Positions 6,404 through 8,092 of a DNA stretch of 8,092 nucleotides are shown here, one piece after another. The position numbers and the translations under genes were made by a program. The DNA comes from an uncultured Eubacteriales bacterium (GTDB lineage Bacteria; Bacillota; Clostridia; Oscillospirales; Acutalibacteraceae). The DNA is taken from assembly GCA_934667575.1 (NCBI GenBank), contig CAKUME010000040.1:1-8092 (forward strand). Direction: 5' to 3'. Within the stretch, counting starts at the first letter, position 1; each line of letters starts with the position of its first letter. The notes beneath the pieces are model-generated. The model worked only from the letters and a program-made list of their open reading frames with translations, was not told the origin of the DNA and ran no database searches.

Positions 6404-6667
6404 GTGTACGATAAAAAGGTAACAGTTCAGAATCAAGTAGGTCTTCACGCTCGTCCGGCCACGTTCTTTATCCAGAAAGCCAATGAATACAAATCGACGA
6501 TTTGGGTGGAGAAGGATGAGCGCCGCGTCAATTCCAAGAGCTTGCTTGGTGTGCTGTCGCTTGGCATTGTGGGCGGCACCGAGATCCACATTATTGCGGA
6601 TGGTCCCGATGACAAAGAAGCGGTGGAAGCATTGGTGAAAATGGTCGAGTCCGGTTTTGCAGAGTAA
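6404..6667 (+). CDS. ptsH: PTS phosphocarrier protein HPr
   Basis: HPr passes phosphate from enzyme I to the sugar-specific EIIA proteins through His15. In Firmicutes, HprK phosphorylates it on Ser46, making it the CcpA corepressor. The GTG-initiated product has 87 residues. 'GLHARPA' puts His15 and Arg17 in place, and 'NSKSLLGVLSLGI' (43-55) puts Ser46 in place, so this is a true HPr rather than a Crh, which lacks His15. The end 'EAVEALVKMVESGFAE' is the usual last helix. No enzyme I gene (ptsI) follows; instead uvrC does. The gene has its own promoter and a strong terminator, so it is probably monocistronic. Genomes of this group often carry several HPr paralogues, so whether this is the main PTS HPr is not known. 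Confidence 0.93.
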   Translation: MYDKKVTVQNQVGLHARPATFFIQKANEYKSTIWVEKDERRVNSKSLLGVLSLGIVGGTEIHIIADGPDDKEAVEALVKMVESGFAE

Positions 6668-6685
6668 TTTATTTCAAACGGATCG

Positions 6686-6724
6686 GGCTGTCGTGCGGCG
6701 AAAGCGAGTACGGCGGCCTTTTCT
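6686..6724 (+). terminator. Intrinsic terminator after the HPr gene
   Basis: GGCTGTCGTGC (6686-6696) pairs along all 11 bases with GTACGGCGGCC (6708-6718), including three G-U pairs. Inside the 11-base loop a GAAA tetraloop is closed by two more G-C pairs. TTTTCTT follows from 6719. It begins 18 bases after the stop codon and ends about 40 bases before uvrC. Confidence 0.8.
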
Positions 6725-6763
6725 TGTTGCATTGAAATATCCGGTTCAAAAAGGAGGCGCTGC

Positions 6764-8092
6764 ATGAATCCAAAGCTTGCGGAACTGCGAAAAAAAGCGA
6801 TGGCGTTGCCGCTTTCGCCGGGTGTCTATCTGATGAAAAACGCGGATGGCCAGATCATTTATATCGGCAAGGCCAAAATGCTCAAAAACCGCGTCAGCCA
6901 ATACTTTGGTTCACAAAACCACCACAACGCCAAGGTGCGCCGGATGGTGGCCAATGTGGATCATTTTGATTATATTTTAACCGACAGTGAATTCGAAGCG
7001 CTGGTGCTGGAATGCAGCCTGATTAAGCTGCATACCCCAAAATACAACATTCTGCTCAAAGACGACAAGGGCTATTCCTATATCCGCATTTCGCCGCCGC
7101 CCTATTCGCGTATCACCGTTGCGTTCCAAAAGGAAGACGACGGCGCGCGCTATATCGGGCCCTACACAAGCTCTTGGGTGGTCAAGCAGTCGGTGGATGA
7201 GGCTGTGCGTGCGTTTCGGCTGCCCACATGCAGCCGCCGTTTTCCGCAGGATATCGGTCGGGCGCGGCCATGCCTGAACGCCTCCATTCGGCTTTGCTGT
7301 GCGCCGTGCCGCCGCGGGGTCATGTCGGCGGCGGAATATCAGGAGGTCGTGGACGAAGCGGTGCAGTTTCTCACCGGGAGCAGCGCGCAGTCCATTCGTA
7401 TTTTAACACAAAAAATGGGGCAGGCGGCGGAGGAATTGCAATTTGAGCGCGCGGCTCAGCTGCGCGACCGAATTTCGGCCCTCAAGCGGCTTGGCGAGCG
7501 CCAAACCGTCGTTTCCTGCCGAACCGAATCGCAGGACGTGATTGCGTTGGCACAGGGGAGCGGCACCGCCGTGTTCGCCGTGCAGCGCTTCACCGCGCAT
7601 CGGTTGTCCGACCAGGAGATTTTTCCGGTGGGCGAGCTGGACGAGCTGCCGCAGGCGCGCGCAGATTTTGTGCAGCAGTATTATTCCATGCGTGACCGCG
7701 TGCCGCCGCTGATTTTGCTGGACGGTGAAATTGAGGATCCGGCGCTGCTGGAAGAATGGCTGAGCAAAAAAGCCGGACGCAGCGTGCATTTGTGGGCGCC
7801 CAAGCGCGGCGACCTGCTTCAGGCGGTGCAGCGCTGCGCGCAGAACGCCGCCGAGCAGCTGGCGCAGCGCACCGGCGCCACCGGCTCGGTGACGGCCGCA
7901 TTGAATGAATTGGGGCGGCTGCTTGGGCTGCCCCAGCCGCCGCACTATATCGAATCCTATGATATTTCCAACCTGGCAGGAGAGAATAATGTGGCCGGCA
8001 TGGTGGTGTTTGAAAACGGCCGGCCGCTCAAATCCGCCTACCGCAAATTCCAAATTCGCACCGTGTCCGGTCAGGACGACTATGGCTCCATG
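6764..8092 (+). CDS. uvrC: Excinuclease ABC subunit C (UvrC), N-terminal 443 residues (3' end outside window)
   Basis: UvrC makes both incisions around bulky lesions in the UvrABC nucleotide excision repair complex. The frame runs unbroken from the ATG at 6764 to the window edge; AAGGAGG (6751-6757) lies six bases upstream. The GIY-YIG domain, which cuts 3' of the lesion, has GVY at 20-22, YIGKA at 33-37, Arg43 and EALVLE at 78-83. A cysteine set at 156, 170, 178 and 182 matches the residues reported to hold an iron-sulfur cluster in E. coli UvrC, with an extra Cys179. The UVR motif that contacts UvrB is near 218-245 (ELQFERAAQLRDR). The C-terminal RNase H-like nuclease, which cuts 5', starts with 'ESYDISNL', its catalytic Asp at 400. 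About 150-170 residues, including the helix-hairpin-helix end, are missing. No clear promoter lies between the preceding terminator and this gene. Confidence 0.96.
   Translation, partial: MNPKLAELRKKAMALPLSPGVYLMKNADGQIIYIGKAKMLKNRVSQYFGSQNHHNAKVRRMVANVDHFDYILTDSEFEALVLECSLIKLHTPKYNILLKDDKGYSYIRISPPPYSRITVAFQKEDDGARYIGPYTSSWVVKQSVDEAVRAFRLPTCSRRFPQDIGRARPCLNASIRLCCAPCRRGVMSAAEYQEVVDEAVQFLTGSSAQSIRILTQKMGQAAEELQFERAAQLRDRISALKRLGERQTVVSCRTESQDVIALAQGSGTAVFAVQRFTAHRLSDQEIFPVGELDELPQARADFVQQYYSMRDRVPPLILLDGEIEDPALLEEWLSKKAGRSVHLWAPKRGDLLQAVQRCAQNAAEQLAQRTGATGSVTAALNELGRLLGLPQPPHYIESYDISNLAGENNVAGMVVFENGRPLKSAYRKFQIRTVSGQDDYGSM

Noticed and set aside
7228..7446. Small plus-strand frame of 72 codons inside uvrC
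   Set aside because: It is out of frame with uvrC in a conserved region, lacks a ribosome binding site and resembles nothing I recognise.
7403..8053. Open frame of 216 codons on the minus strand inside uvrC
   Set aside because: It is antisense to uvrC, whose conserved motifs run through the whole stretch; the composition is that of a shadow frame.

Overview
This window reads as a GC-rich chromosomal segment of a Gram-positive anaerobe of the Firmicutes, most likely class Clostridia and perhaps Oscillospirales/Ruminococcaceae-like. The evidence is MutS2 with an Smr tail, YlxM next to Ffh, KhpA between S16 and RimM, an HPr carrying both His15 and Ser46, strong GGAGG-type ribosome binding sites and consensus sigma-A promoters. 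The genus-level placement is inference. All nine genes are on the + strand, and I see no mobile element, tRNA, rRNA, CRISPR array, phage gene or clear sign of transfer. It is essentially a housekeeping region.

Layout. Positions 1-2504 hold the 3' two thirds of mutS2 and a membrane-anchored protein that looks like the YpmS/DUF2140 family. A TTGACT-17-TATAAT promoter at 2534-2562, followed by a perfect inverted repeat in the leader, starts a tight cluster: ylxM, ffh, rpsP, khpA, rimM, trmD (2615-6196). It covers protein targeting (Ffh with its accessory protein YlxM), 30S assembly and composition (S16, RimM), RNA binding (KhpA) and tRNA m1G37 methylation (TrmD). rimM and trmD overlap by 11 bases. 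This is the well-known clostridial ffh-rpsP-khpA-rimM-trmD order, but ftsY is not upstream of ylxM and rplS does not follow trmD.

Positions 6197-6403 are non-coding, with small inverted repeats and a second consensus promoter (6315-6342). That promoter drives a single gene for the PTS phosphocarrier HPr (GTG start at 6404), which ends in a strong intrinsic terminator (6686-6724). The last gene, uvrC, begins at 6764 and runs off the window. HPr beside uvrC suggests the clostridial uvrC-hprK-murB-rapZ-whiA neighbourhood lies downstream (inference).

No undescribed system is evident. The points most worth a second look are a Glu where the TrmD catalytic Asp169 is expected, the inverted repeat just after the ylxM-ffh transcription start, a tryptophan heptad in the tail of the YpmS-like protein, and the departures from the usual gene order.
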